Below are positions 1 to 6,469 of a stretch of DNA of 7,503 nt, one piece after another. The position numbers and the translations under genes are program-made. Numbering within the stretch: position 1 is the stretch's first letter; every line of letters starts with the position of its first letter. The notes beneath the pieces were generated by a model. That model saw nothing but the letters and a program-made list of their open reading frames with translations. It did not search any database and had not been told where the DNA came from. Origin of the DNA: Porphyromonadaceae bacterium (GTDB taxonomy: Bacteria; Bacteroidota; Bacteroidia; Bacteroidales; Paludibacteraceae); contig CAJPNS010000089.1 in NCBI GenBank assembly GCA_905372135.1, positions 1-7,503 of the forward strand, written 5' to 3'.

Positions 1-66
1 TGCTAAGTAGTTTTCGGCAGATTGCTAAGTAGTTTTCGGCAGATTGCTAAGTAGTTTTTCGCCGAC
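1..66. repeat. 22-bp tandem repeat, about three copies, cut by window edge
   Basis: Two identical 22-bp units lie at 1-22 and 23-44; each begins TGCTAAGTAGTTTTCGGC and ends AGAT. A third unit at 45-66 keeps the first 14 bases and then diverges to TCGCCGAC. A GTTTTCGG echo follows at 71-78. Copies are head-to-tail with no spacers, so this is not a CRISPR array. The array probably continues left of the window. It lies downstream of the terminator of the lipoprotein operon and overlaps no gene I can support. Function is unknown. Confidence 0.85.
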
Positions 67-91
67 AAGCGTTTTCGGTTGCCTTCGGAGA

Positions 92-140
92 CAATAAAAG
101 AGACGCCCCTACTCTCGTAGGAACGTCTCTCTTGTTATTG
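92..140 (-). terminator. Hairpin terminator of the lipoprotein operon
   Basis: An inverted repeat pairs CAATAA..AGAGACG (92-105) with CGTCTCTCTTGTTATTG (124-140). An inner stem CCTAC (108-112)/GTAGG (117-121) is closed by a TCTC loop. It begins 12 bp beyond the stop codon of the upstream minus-strand gene (153-155). Read on the minus strand, the T-rich stretch TTTTATTG lies within the descending arm. This fits a factor-independent terminator; the stem is long enough that it could also work from the other side. Confidence 0.75.
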
Positions 141-152
141 GAGGAATATATC

Positions 153-1670
153 TTAGCGCAACGAATGTACTCTACTCGGCATCTTCGACTGCACTGCATT
201 TACTCTTTGAGGAGCGTTACCACCGGCAGGCTTGGGTGTCATATTGCCGGTATAAGTCAAGTTCAATGTGCTACCGAAGTGAGTCGTTACATTGAATGTA
301 ATACTTGTCGAAGTAACGGTGGCCGTACCGCTATCGAAGAAATAGTATGGTGCGTCTACATATCCTTCTGAGGTCAGTTTGGAATAGAATGAATAGTATA
401 CGCTAGAACCAATCGATCCTTTTGATTTAAGGACTGTTTTTACTTCTTCGGTATCCGAAACATTGTATACTCCATCGAGCTTCGTAGCATCTGCTGTTTC
501 AAAGAAATATGCAAATACAGCCATACCATCTGCGTCGGGGGCAGTTGCAAGGAGAAACGGTTTCTTACCATCGCTTGCCTGTACCATTCTTATTTCCCCG
601 TTATTCCAGGTTTTTGTAATGGTAGTTACTTCTGTAGGTTCTTCTCCGAACGGTTTTGGAGAAGCATCTTCTACAGTATAGGTGCCGTCTGCCACAAGTT
701 CATATTCGTCTCCGTTTGAGTCTTTACCTTTGAAAGATATCTTATTGGCTGCCAAGTCGAGCTCTCCTTCGATAAAAGGAACAAGCGGTTTTACAAATTT
801 ACCATTCACAATTTTACCTGTATAGGTAAATTGGTTATGCTTTACTATAAGCATCGGTTCGTAATTATTTGCTGCTCCCATTGTGTATTTACCCATTCTC
901 GGAGTAAAGTTGGTTTCAGACTGAGGAGCGTCCGAACAGATAGTAATCTTATAAGCATATCCGTCTTTTACTATATTTCCTCCGCTTACCATACCTTTGT
1001 CCACAAGCATTAATTGATAGAAATGTTTGCCTTCTACTCCAAGATTTCCGGAGTATATGAAGAAAAATACATCTGTCTGTATCTTATCGACTACTGTTAC
1101 TTTGCAGGTAGCGGTCTTGCCGCCGTCTTTCGTAGTTACGGTGATAGTAGCTTCGCCTAAGGCAATGCCTTTTACCTTGCCATTAGCGTCGACGGTAGCG
1201 ATAGTCGGTTTGTCCGACTCCCAAGTTACTTCTGTGTTGGTTGCCTCTTCGGGCTCGATAGTTGCCGTAAGAGTAAACTCCGTACCCATCTTAAGTTTTT
1301 TCTCGGTTACATCGAGACTTACGCCGGTAACGGCTATCGCTTTTTTGGTAACGGTAACCTTACAAGTAGCAGTCTTACCGCCATCGTCTGTCTTTACAGT
1401 GATAGTAGCCTCGCCTTCGGCAACGCCTTTTACCTTACCGTTGTCGTCGACAGTAGCCACCGACGTCTTGTCAGACTCCCAAGATACATTTTTGTTTACC
1501 GCATCTGCCGGAGCCACTACTGCCGTAAGTACAAACTCCTGGCCTACCAAGACAGTCTTAGACGTTTCGCTAAGAGTTACACCTGTCACTTTCTTTTCTT
1601 TCTTACAAGACGGGAAAGCGACCATCATCATTGCTGCTATGAGCAGCCCAAAACAAAATACTTTTTTCAT
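153..1670 (-). CDS. Lipoprotein with two BIG2 Ig-like domains and beta-rich C-terminal half
   Basis: A predicted surface or periplasmic lipoprotein of 505 residues. A short SPII signal peptide (MKKVF, then a hydrophobic core to residue 19) ends at lipobox FPSC with Cys22, followed by lysines. Two bacterial Ig-like group 2 (BIG2) domains follow at about 28-108 and 114-194. Each has the VTGV start, the W-x-S-D core and a terminal GGKTATCKVTV strand, and they repeat with a period of exactly 86 residues. Residues 199-505 match no family I can name. They look like two degenerate beta-rich modules (about 199-331 and 364-476), each with a G-x-Y strand and an ISF/ITF strand near its end. The last 30 residues are polar and low in complexity (PKPAGG). 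The gene follows the Omp28-like lipoprotein gene with a 49-bp gap that shows no promoter or terminator, so co-transcription is likely. BIG2 domains usually act as adhesion or spacer modules; the ligand here is unknown. Confidence 0.85.
   Translation of the reverse strand: MKKVFCFGLLIAAMMMVAFPSCKKEKKVTGVTLSETSKTVLVGQEFVLTAVVAPADAVNKNVSWESDKTSVATVDDNGKVKGVAEGEATITVKTDDGGKTATCKVTVTKKAIAVTGVSLDVTEKKLKMGTEFTLTATIEPEEATNTEVTWESDKPTIATVDANGKVKGIALGEATITVTTKDGGKTATCKVTVVDKIQTDVFFFIYSGNLGVEGKHFYQLMLVDKGMVSGGNIVKDGYAYKITICSDAPQSETNFTPRMGKYTMGAANNYEPMLIVKHNQFTYTGKIVNGKFVKPLVPFIEGELDLAANKISFKGKDSNGDEYELVADGTYTVEDASPKPFGEEPTEVTTITKTWNNGEIRMVQASDGKKPFLLATAPDADGMAVFAYFFETADATKLDGVYNVSDTEEVKTVLKSKGSIGSSVYYSFYSKLTSEGYVDAPYYFFDSGTATVTSTSITFNVTTHFGSTLNLTYTGNMTPKPAGGNAPQRVNAVQSKMPSRVHSLR
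1077..1592 (-). repeat. Intragenic 258-bp tandem duplication encoding the two BIG2 domains
   Basis: Residues 27-112 and 113-198 of the lipoprotein are tandem copies, 258 bp each. The similarity is visible in the DNA: both carry near-identical stretches around GTGATAGTAGC, CCTTTTACCTT and GTCGTCGAC/GCGTCGACGG. This points to a fairly recent duplication of one domain. A third related copy lies at about 2434-2670 in the neighbouring gene. Confidence 0.75.
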
Positions 1671-1719
1671 AAAATACTTTTAATTAAATTATTACTATAT
1701 AATGTTGTCTATAATATGC

Positions 1720-2760
1720 CTATTTGATAGCCTGTATAGCGGCATTGTGTACTATGTTTTTTGTATTGTCGCCACTCGTATTGACAGCGTCGGCTACGAA
1801 AGCCACGATATACATATTATCGGGCTTAGTGGCGAACTTACCTATATTCTGCGGTAGATTGTAAGTATATTCTTTCGAGTATGCACCTTGTGTAACGCCG
1901 AGGTTGTCGCCCCAAAGACCTTTCGAGATTACTGCACGCAAAGCATTGCGGTGAATGTAATTATCACCACCACCTGTTTGTTTGTAAACTATACTATCTT
2001 GTACGAGATAGACGTTGAGTTTCGCTTTGGGATGTTTCTTCAAGAGGCTGCCCGATACCTTTATCTTGATATCTCTCGAACTTTCGTCGTACGATGTTTC
2101 CAAGCTAATCGAAACACTCTTGGGCTTAGCCAATTTCTGTGTTAGTATCTCTTTTTCAAGATATCCTGGATAGAAAGTAACACCGTTGTCATAAATACCC
2201 TTAGTCCTATCCAACATCGAAGCGGGAATACCTGATACCTTATAGAAATTCGACAAATCTTCACTGTGCTCTATAGCAAAGTCGTCGCCGGTATGATGAC
2301 ACACCAATATTACTTTATTGCCAAAAGAGGCTATCTGCTTTTGTATGTTCTTCATCCCTTTGAAGCACGGTCCGCACCAAGTAGCCGTAAAGTCTTCTAA
2401 AAGCAAAGCTTTGTCGCCTGTAGTTCCTATATCTACCGTTACGGTGCAAGTAGCTGTTTTGCCACCGTCGCGGGTAGTAGCCTTTATTTCGGTTGTACCG
2501 GAAGCTACGCCTATCACCTTGCCGTCGTCGACAGTGGCTATCTCGGTATCGTCCGATGTCCATACGATATTTTTATCCGTTGCATCAGTAGGCTCTACCG
2601 TCGCTGTCAGAGTGAACTCTTCTCCTACCGCGATTGTCTTAGCGGTCTCGCTAAGAGTTATACCTGTCGTCGATTTCACTTCGTTTGCAGGTTTGCACGA
2701 CGAAAAAGCAATCAACACTGTTGCTGCTGCGAGCAACCCTAAACCAAATACATTCTTCAT
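1720..2760 (-). CDS. Omp28-like thioredoxin-fold lipoprotein with N-terminal BIG2 domain
   Basis: A predicted exported lipoprotein of 346 residues. The signal peptide MKNVFGLGLL..IAFSSC places the lipid-carrying Cys at 22. A single BIG2 domain spans about 31-109 (TTGITLSE through GGKTATCTVTV). A thioredoxin-like domain follows: FTATWCGPC puts the redox pair at Cys129 and Cys132, and the expected cis-proline is in GIPA (Pro179). The remainder, including HRNALRAVISKGLWGD (about 270-285), resembles the Omp28-related outer membrane proteins of Bacteroidetes. The CGPC motif predicts thiol-disulfide exchange outside the cytoplasm, but substrate and direction (oxidase, reductase or isomerase) cannot be read from the sequence. 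It is the first gene of a two-gene minus-strand operon and has a good Bacteroidetes promoter 100 bp upstream. The start is the ATG directly before the signal peptide. Confidence 0.88.
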   Translation of the reverse strand: MKNVFGLGLLAAATVLIAFSSCKPANEVKSTTGITLSETAKTIAVGEEFTLTATVEPTDATDKNIVWTSDDTEIATVDDGKVIGVASGTTEIKATTRDGGKTATCTVTVDIGTTGDKALLLEDFTATWCGPCFKGMKNIQKQIASFGNKVILVCHHTGDDFAIEHSEDLSNFYKVSGIPASMLDRTKGIYDNGVTFYPGYLEKEILTQKLAKPKSVSISLETSYDESSRDIKIKVSGSLLKKHPKAKLNVYLVQDSIVYKQTGGGDNYIHRNALRAVISKGLWGDNLGVTQGAYSKEYTYNLPQNIGKFATKPDNMYIVAFVADAVNTSGDNTKNIVHNAAIQAIK

Positions 2761-2859
2761 AAGTCTAAAAACTCTTTTTTATTTTGTTATTAGTAAAATT
2801 ACTTCGGCAATACTTCCGCCTCCATTTATTACAATGACGTTCGACTACCGTTTTGGTTG

Positions 2860-2890
2860 CAAAAATAGCAATAGTTTTCTTTTTTACAAA
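2860..2890 (-). promoter_or_regulatory. Bacteroidetes-type promoter of the lipoprotein operon
   Basis: On the minus strand a -33 TTTG (2890-2887) and a -7 TATTTTTG (2867-2860, consensus TAnnTTTG) are separated by 19 bp, the usual spacing for the Bacteroidetes primary sigma factor. The transcript would start near 2853, leaving a leader of about 90 nt before the ATG at 2760. Confidence 0.6.
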
Positions 2891-2913
2891 AACAACGCAC
2901 TTTTTTACAAAAA
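2880..2913. repeat. 13-bp direct repeat over the lipoprotein promoter
   Basis: TTTTTTACAAAAA occurs exactly at 2880-2892 and again at 2901-2913, a 21-bp start-to-start distance, about two helical turns. Each copy has approximate dyad symmetry (TTTTT/AAAAA). The left copy covers the -33 box. The pair may be an operator or an intrinsically bent A-tract element, but the low sequence complexity makes chance a real possibility. Confidence 0.4.
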
Positions 2914-2984
2914 GAATACCATATTTTTTCAGACAAGGCAGATTAATTTACCCTATTGAAGACTCGAAACTTGAAACTTTTTAT

Positions 2985-2992
2985 TACCTTTG
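2985..2992 (+). promoter_or_regulatory. Probable -7 element for the MFS permease gene
   Basis: TACCTTTG matches TAnnTTTG exactly and is followed by CCCC. It lies 66 bp upstream of the ATG at 3059. No TTTG stands at the usual 19-21 bp upstream; the nearest similar bases (ATTG at 2955-2958) are about 26 bp away, so the -33 element is weak or absent. Confidence 0.5.
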
Positions 2993-3058
2993 CCCCACGT
3001 TTTTGCGTATCATTAGATTTTACGAGACGAAATATTAATAATAAAACTCATTATATTT

Positions 3059-4711
3059 ATGACAGAAAAAGTAGCAACTCTATTGAGAGACAAAGCCTCC
3101 GCCCGTTGGACGGCTTTGATACTGTTGGCTATGGCGATGTTTTTCTCGTATGTTTTTATGGACATACTGTCGCCTATCAAAGATTTGTTGGAATCGACAC
3201 GCGGCTGGGATCCCGATGCTTTCGGTACTTATGCCGGCTCCGAGACATTCCTTAATGTATTCATCTTTTTCCTCATCATCGCAGGTATCATCCTCGATAA
3301 GATGGGAGTACGTTTTACGGCTATCCTCTCGGGACTGGTGATGCTCGTCGGTGCCACTATCAACTGGTATGCGGTAACGGAGTCTTTTATGGATTCGTCG
3401 CTCAAAGTGTGGTTCGACAACCATCTGAATTACATTCCGCTCTTCGACGAGCTTGGCGTATCGCCGTTTTACGAAGGTATGCCCGCCTCGGCTAAGCTAT
3501 CGGCTATCGGGTTTATGGTGTTCGGCTGCGGCGTAGAGATGGCAGGTATCACCGTTTCTCGCGGTATCGTAAAATGGTTTAAGGGCAAAGAAATGGCTCT
3601 GGCGATGGGCTCCGAGATGGCGTTGGCACGCTTGGGTGTGGCTACGTGTATGATATTTTCGCCCGTCATCGCCAAGATGTTCGGTCGTATCGACGTCTCC
3701 CGCTCGGTAGCTTTCGGTGTTATCTTGCTTATCATCGCCCTTGTAATGTTTATCGTCTACTTTTTTATGGATCGCAAACTCGATGCTCAGACAGGCGAAG
3801 CCGAAGAGAAAGAGCCATTCAAGGTAAAGGACATCGGCACTATCCTCTCGAGCAGCGGCTTCTGGCTTGTAGCGTTACTGTGCGTGCTCTACTACTCGGC
3901 TATCTTCCCTTTCCAGAAGTATGCCGTCAATATGCTACAATGCAACCTTACATTCGAGACACTGCCCGAAGGTTCGTTCTGGTCGTCGAATACCGTTGCC
4001 ATAATACAATACGTAGTGATGCTCGTCGTGGCAGCCACCGCCTTTACCAGCAACTTCAGCAAAGGCATCGCCAAATACGTGCTGCTCATAGTATCGATAG
4101 TCTCGCTCGTAGTATTCTGCCTTATGGCTTACCATCGCCAGTCGGCAGAATCCATCTTTGCCGTCTTCCCGCTTCTGGCAGTGGGTATCACACCTATTCT
4201 GGGTAAGTTTGTCGACAATAAGGGTAAAGCAGCCACAATGCTTATGCTCGGCTCCATACTGCTAATCGTCTGCCATCTGACGTTTGCTTTCGTATTGCCT
4301 ATGTTCAAAGGCAATCAGGTAGGTGGTGTCGTTGTAGCTTTCGTAACGATACTGATACTCGGCTCGTCGTTCTCGCTTGTGCCAGCGTCACTCTGGCCTA
4401 GCGTACCGAAGTTGGTCGACAGCAAAGTAATCGGCTCTGCATACGCTCTTATATTCTGGATACAGAATATAGGTCTGTGGCTCTTCCCGATGCTTATCGG
4501 AAAGGTTCTCAAATCGTCTAACCCGCAAATAGTGGAACAACTCAATGCCGGCACTATCGATGCCGAGACAGCTGCCACATCGTACAACTACACCAATCCG
4601 CTCATAATGCTCGCCTGCCTCGGAGTAGCGGCGTTTGTGCTCGGATTTGTGTTGAAGGTAGTGGACAAGAAAAAGAACCTCGGTCTGGAGCTGCCGAACA
4701 TAAAGGAATAG
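3059..4711 (+). CDS. Major facilitator superfamily (MFS) permease, substrate unknown
   Basis: A polytopic inner-membrane secondary transporter of 550 residues with roughly 12 hydrophobic helices (for example about 17-37, 64-80, 87-105, 217-237, 266-286, 339-358, 394-414, 421-442, 511-535). The loop after helix 2 carries the MFS motif A, GIILDKMGVRF (76-86). A weaker second-half counterpart, GKFVDNKGK, is at about 382-390, as expected from the internal two-fold MFS symmetry. The SLVPASLWPSVPKL stretch (about 439-452) resembles late helices of NarK/organophosphate-type members, but that does not fix a substrate. An unusually long segment (about 106-143) between helices 3 and 4 and the charged central loop (238-262) bring the length above the usual 400-450. 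It is a single-gene unit with its own promoter and a terminator. No SD sequence precedes the ATG; the leader is AT-rich, as is normal in this phylum. Confidence 0.88.
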   Translation: MTEKVATLLRDKASARWTALILLAMAMFFSYVFMDILSPIKDLLESTRGWDPDAFGTYAGSETFLNVFIFFLIIAGIILDKMGVRFTAILSGLVMLVGATINWYAVTESFMDSSLKVWFDNHLNYIPLFDELGVSPFYEGMPASAKLSAIGFMVFGCGVEMAGITVSRGIVKWFKGKEMALAMGSEMALARLGVATCMIFSPVIAKMFGRIDVSRSVAFGVILLIIALVMFIVYFFMDRKLDAQTGEAEEKEPFKVKDIGTILSSSGFWLVALLCVLYYSAIFPFQKYAVNMLQCNLTFETLPEGSFWSSNTVAIIQYVVMLVVAATAFTSNFSKGIAKYVLLIVSIVSLVVFCLMAYHRQSAESIFAVFPLLAVGITPILGKFVDNKGKAATMLMLGSILLIVCHLTFAFVLPMFKGNQVGGVVVAFVTILILGSSFSLVPASLWPSVPKLVDSKVIGSAYALIFWIQNIGLWLFPMLIGKVLKSSNPQIVEQLNAGTIDAETAATSYNYTNPLIMLACLGVAAFVLGFVLKVVDKKKNLGLELPNIKE

Positions 4712-4753
4712 GTCAATTTGCACTTTAAGTTGTAGAATAAGCTGATAAAAAAA

Positions 4754-4790
4754 GAGGGAGGTAAGTCGCGATGATTTGCCTCCTTTCTTT
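4754..4790. terminator. Bidirectional terminator between convergent genes
   Basis: GGAGGTAA (4757-4764) pairs with TTGCCTCC (4776-4783) through one G-U, and the stem can be extended by wobble pairs to 4754/4786. On the plus strand it is followed by TTTCTTTAT. On the minus strand it is followed by a run of seven T (complement of 4747-4753). It sits between the stop of the permease gene (4711) and the stop of the deiminase gene (4804), so it can end both transcripts. Confidence 0.8.
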
Positions 4791-4803
4791 ATACCCCAAC
4801 TCG

Positions 4804-5904
4804 CTAACAGCGATAAGTAGCGACACGTGGAAACTGCATTGTGATACAGTGCAACGAGCCGTGTTGGCGGATGAGAGGCAAGCAATCGACAGTCTCTATC
4901 GTGCGGTCGGGGAATATGCTCTGCAACTGTGCCACGGCGATAGTGTCTTTCGGCGAACCGTACGATGGCACCACGACAGCCCCGTCGACGATAAGAAAAT
5001 TGGCGTAGGTGGCGGGCAGTCGTTGTCCATCGGAGTCGACGACCTCCTCTGCCATAGGCAGTGGCACAAGTCGGTATGGTTTGCCGTCGGCAGTGCGGAA
5101 CGCCCGCAACTCATCTTCCATAGCTCGCAGTTCGTCGTAATGCTCGTCGGCAGCGTCGGTACACTGCACGTAGGCGATAGTCGTAGGGTCGCAGAAACGA
5201 GCCAGAGTATCGATATGGCTATCGGTATCGTCGCCTTGCAATGCTCCGTGTTCGAGCCACAACGTGCGATAGGCACCGAAATATTCACCGAAAAAACGCT
5301 CTATTTCTTGCCGCGACATACCGTTGCGGTTGTCGGATAGCAGGCAGCGAGAGGTGGTAAGGATAGTACCGCAGCCGTCTGTCTCGATACTACCACCCTC
5401 GAGAACGATACGGCGACAATCGCGGTAGCTGTAGCCATCGACGATATCCGGAGCTGTGTCGAAAAGGTGGCGGGTAACGAGATTGTCGAAATTGGCAGCA
5501 AACTTAAGCCCCCAACCGTTGAAGCCGAAATCGAGCACTACGTTGCCTCCACTGCCATCGACGACGGAGATACCGCCGAAGTCGCGAGCCCAAGTGTCGT
5601 TGGTGGGTATCTCTACGACTACGAGCCGAACTCCGTGGCTGATTACGAAAGAACGTACAGCCTCACTCTCGGTATGTCGCTGCCCGCCGTCGATGAGTGG
5701 CTGTAGACATCTTTCTGCCTCGTCGATATCGTTGCACACCACTACGACACTCTCGTATCGGAGTATAGTCCGTATCACTTCGAGGTAGCAGCGACGCACC
5801 TCTTCGAGCATATAAGCCCAGTCGGTAGCAGGGTGTGGTAGGGCGAGGAGCACGAATTGTTGTGGCTCCCATTCGGCGGGTAGCCGATGATGCATAGTCT
5901 TCAT
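4804..5904 (-). CDS. aguA: Agmatine deiminase / peptidylarginine deiminase family enzyme
   Basis: A cytosolic guanidine-group hydrolase of 366 residues from the ATG at 5904. The family (PF04371) includes agmatine deiminase, which turns agmatine into N-carbamoylputrescine plus ammonia in putrescine synthesis. Visible hallmarks are NDTWARDFG (102-110), NGWG (129-132), LEGGSIETDG (168-177), DDTDSHID with catalytic His230 (225-232), and HGSLHC with the nucleophile Cys353 near the C-terminus. The DDTDSHIDTLARF form is the one I associate with bacterial agmatine deiminases. There is no signal peptide, which argues against a secreted PPAD-like role. A GTG two codons upstream (5910) would give 368 residues; ATG is preferred. 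It begins 12 bp after the stop of the small membrane-protein gene, so the two are probably one operon. The usual partner, N-carbamoylputrescine amidase (aguB), is not in the window. Substrate is inferred, hence the gene symbol is tentative. Confidence 0.88.
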   Translation of the reverse strand: MKTMHHRLPAEWEPQQFVLLALPHPATDWAYMLEEVRRCYLEVIRTILRYESVVVVCNDIDEAERCLQPLIDGGQRHTESEAVRSFVISHGVRLVVVEIPTNDTWARDFGGISVVDGSGGNVVLDFGFNGWGLKFAANFDNLVTRHLFDTAPDIVDGYSYRDCRRIVLEGGSIETDGCGTILTTSRCLLSDNRNGMSRQEIERFFGEYFGAYRTLWLEHGALQGDDTDSHIDTLARFCDPTTIAYVQCTDAADEHYDELRAMEDELRAFRTADGKPYRLVPLPMAEEVVDSDGQRLPATYANFLIVDGAVVVPSYGSPKDTIAVAQLQSIFPDRTIETVDCLPLIRQHGSLHCITMQFPRVATYRC

Positions 5905-5916
5905 AGGCACAACGTG

Positions 5917-6303
5917 TTAGCGGGGACTATTGTAGACAGCCTCTATCCTATCGACCACATACGAACTTTTGCCTCGCCAAAGCCAAGGAGCGAAATACTC
6001 CTTGTAGTGCAGTTGGACGTTGCCTCCCGAGAGTTTCATAAGTTCGCGGGCAAGTGAGTCGTTAGCTACCGAAAATTTAAATTCGTTGCTCTGCACCGAG
6101 CCCACTCCGCTCGGGCGGTATCCACTCTGGATGAGTATTCCTTCGTAGGTCTTGAATACGTAACCCTTGTAGACGAGATAGTTGAGATTGCCCGCCTTGA
6201 TACCTTCGCCGAAGACATAGAAGTAACGCACGTAGACGAATACGGCTATTATCACTGCTACGGCAACAGACGAAATAGTGATGATTTTTGTTTTGCGTGT
6301 CAT
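5917..6303 (-). CDS. Small single-pass membrane protein, conserved hypothetical
   Basis: A 128-residue protein with a basic start (MTRKTK), one transmembrane helix at about 8-28 and a soluble domain that is probably extracytoplasmic. The soluble part contains GEGIKAGNLNYLVYKGYVFKTYEG (in pieces at about 32-55), QSNEFKFSVA and HYKEY. I recognise this pattern from short Bacteroidetes proteins of unknown role that are sometimes labelled 6-phosphogluconate dehydrogenase; nothing here resembles that enzyme, such as a Rossmann fold, and the length is far too short. It is the first gene of a probable operon with the deiminase. Function is unknown. The ATG at 6303 is the only sensible start, since it precedes the membrane helix directly. 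Confidence 0.78.
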   Translation of the reverse strand: MTRKTKIITISSVAVAVIIAVFVYVRYFYVFGEGIKAGNLNYLVYKGYVFKTYEGILIQSGYRPSGVGSVQSNEFKFSVANDSLARELMKLSGGNVQLHYKEYFAPWLWRGKSSYVVDRIEAVYNSPR

Positions 6304-6337
6304 AATATTGTATCGAATTTTATATTATTTGCAACGG

Positions 6338-6345
6338 CAAAGGTA
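6338..6345 (-). promoter_or_regulatory. Probable -7 element for the membrane protein / deiminase operon
   Basis: On the minus strand TACCTTTG (6345-6338) matches TAnnTTTG exactly and continues into GCC. It is identical to the -7 element of the permease gene. It lies 34 bp upstream of the ATG at 6303, giving a short leader of about 25-30 nt. No clear TTTG is seen at the -33 position. Confidence 0.5.
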
Positions 6346-6361
6346 CAAAAAATAACTGTCG

Positions 6362-6416
6362 GTATCGGCATATCAATGTATTCTCAAATATAACCGAATA
6401 TAAGCGATTCCGATAC
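6362..6416. promoter_or_regulatory. Inverted repeat between divergent promoters (possible operator)
   Basis: GTATCGG (6362-6368) and its exact reverse complement CCGATAC (6410-6416) flank 41 bp of AT-rich DNA. The left arm overlaps the expected -33 region of the leftward promoter, and the right arm ends one base before the -33 region of the rightward promoter. The position suits an operator serving both directions, but seven-base arms are short and could arise by chance. Confidence 0.3.
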
Positions 6417-6417
6417 A

Positions 6418-6449
6418 ATTGCGGGAGTCAAAATTTATACCTAACTTTG
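6418..6449 (+). promoter_or_regulatory. Bacteroidetes-type promoter facing the XRE remnant and ATPase gene
   Basis: TAACTTTG (6442-6449) matches TAnnTTTG, and ATTG (6418-6421) is a three-of-four match to the -33 TTTG at 20-bp spacing. A transcript would start near 6456, pass through the regulator remnant and reach the ATPase ATG at 6630 after about 175 nt. I see no other promoter candidate closer to that ATG. Confidence 0.45.
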
Positions 6450-6469
6450 CTCAAAAATTTTAGAAAAAG

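Noticed and set aside
1..66. CRISPR array
   Set aside because: The units are contiguous at 22 bp with no unique spacers between them.
1027..1683. A 218-codon plus-strand open frame opposite the BIG2 lipoprotein gene
   Set aside because: It is the antisense shadow of the BIG2 repeats; its serine/valine/threonine-rich protein repeats with the same 86-residue period and has no recognisable domain.
1671..1719. Separate promoter for the distal lipoprotein gene
   Set aside because: No TAnnTTTG element is present on the minus strand in this short AT-rich gap, and there is no terminator before it.
2318..2959. A 213-codon plus-strand open frame opposite the Omp28-like gene
   Set aside because: It is antisense to the signal peptide and BIG2 region and runs through the promoter and AT-rich intergenic DNA into phenylalanine/lysine-rich sequence; not protein-like.
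3080..3424. Minus-strand open frame within the permease gene
   Set aside because: It is rich in charged residues and arginine, as expected from reading a membrane-protein gene backward, and has no promoter or family pattern.
4771..5340. A 189-codon plus-strand open frame opposite the deiminase gene
   Set aside because: It starts inside the terminator hairpin and overlaps the catalytic C-terminal half of the deiminase in antisense; no domain pattern.
4804..5904. Secreted virulence-type peptidylarginine deiminase (PPAD-like)
   Set aside because: There is no signal peptide or C-terminal secretion domain, and the motifs and 366-residue length fit a cytosolic agmatine deiminase better.
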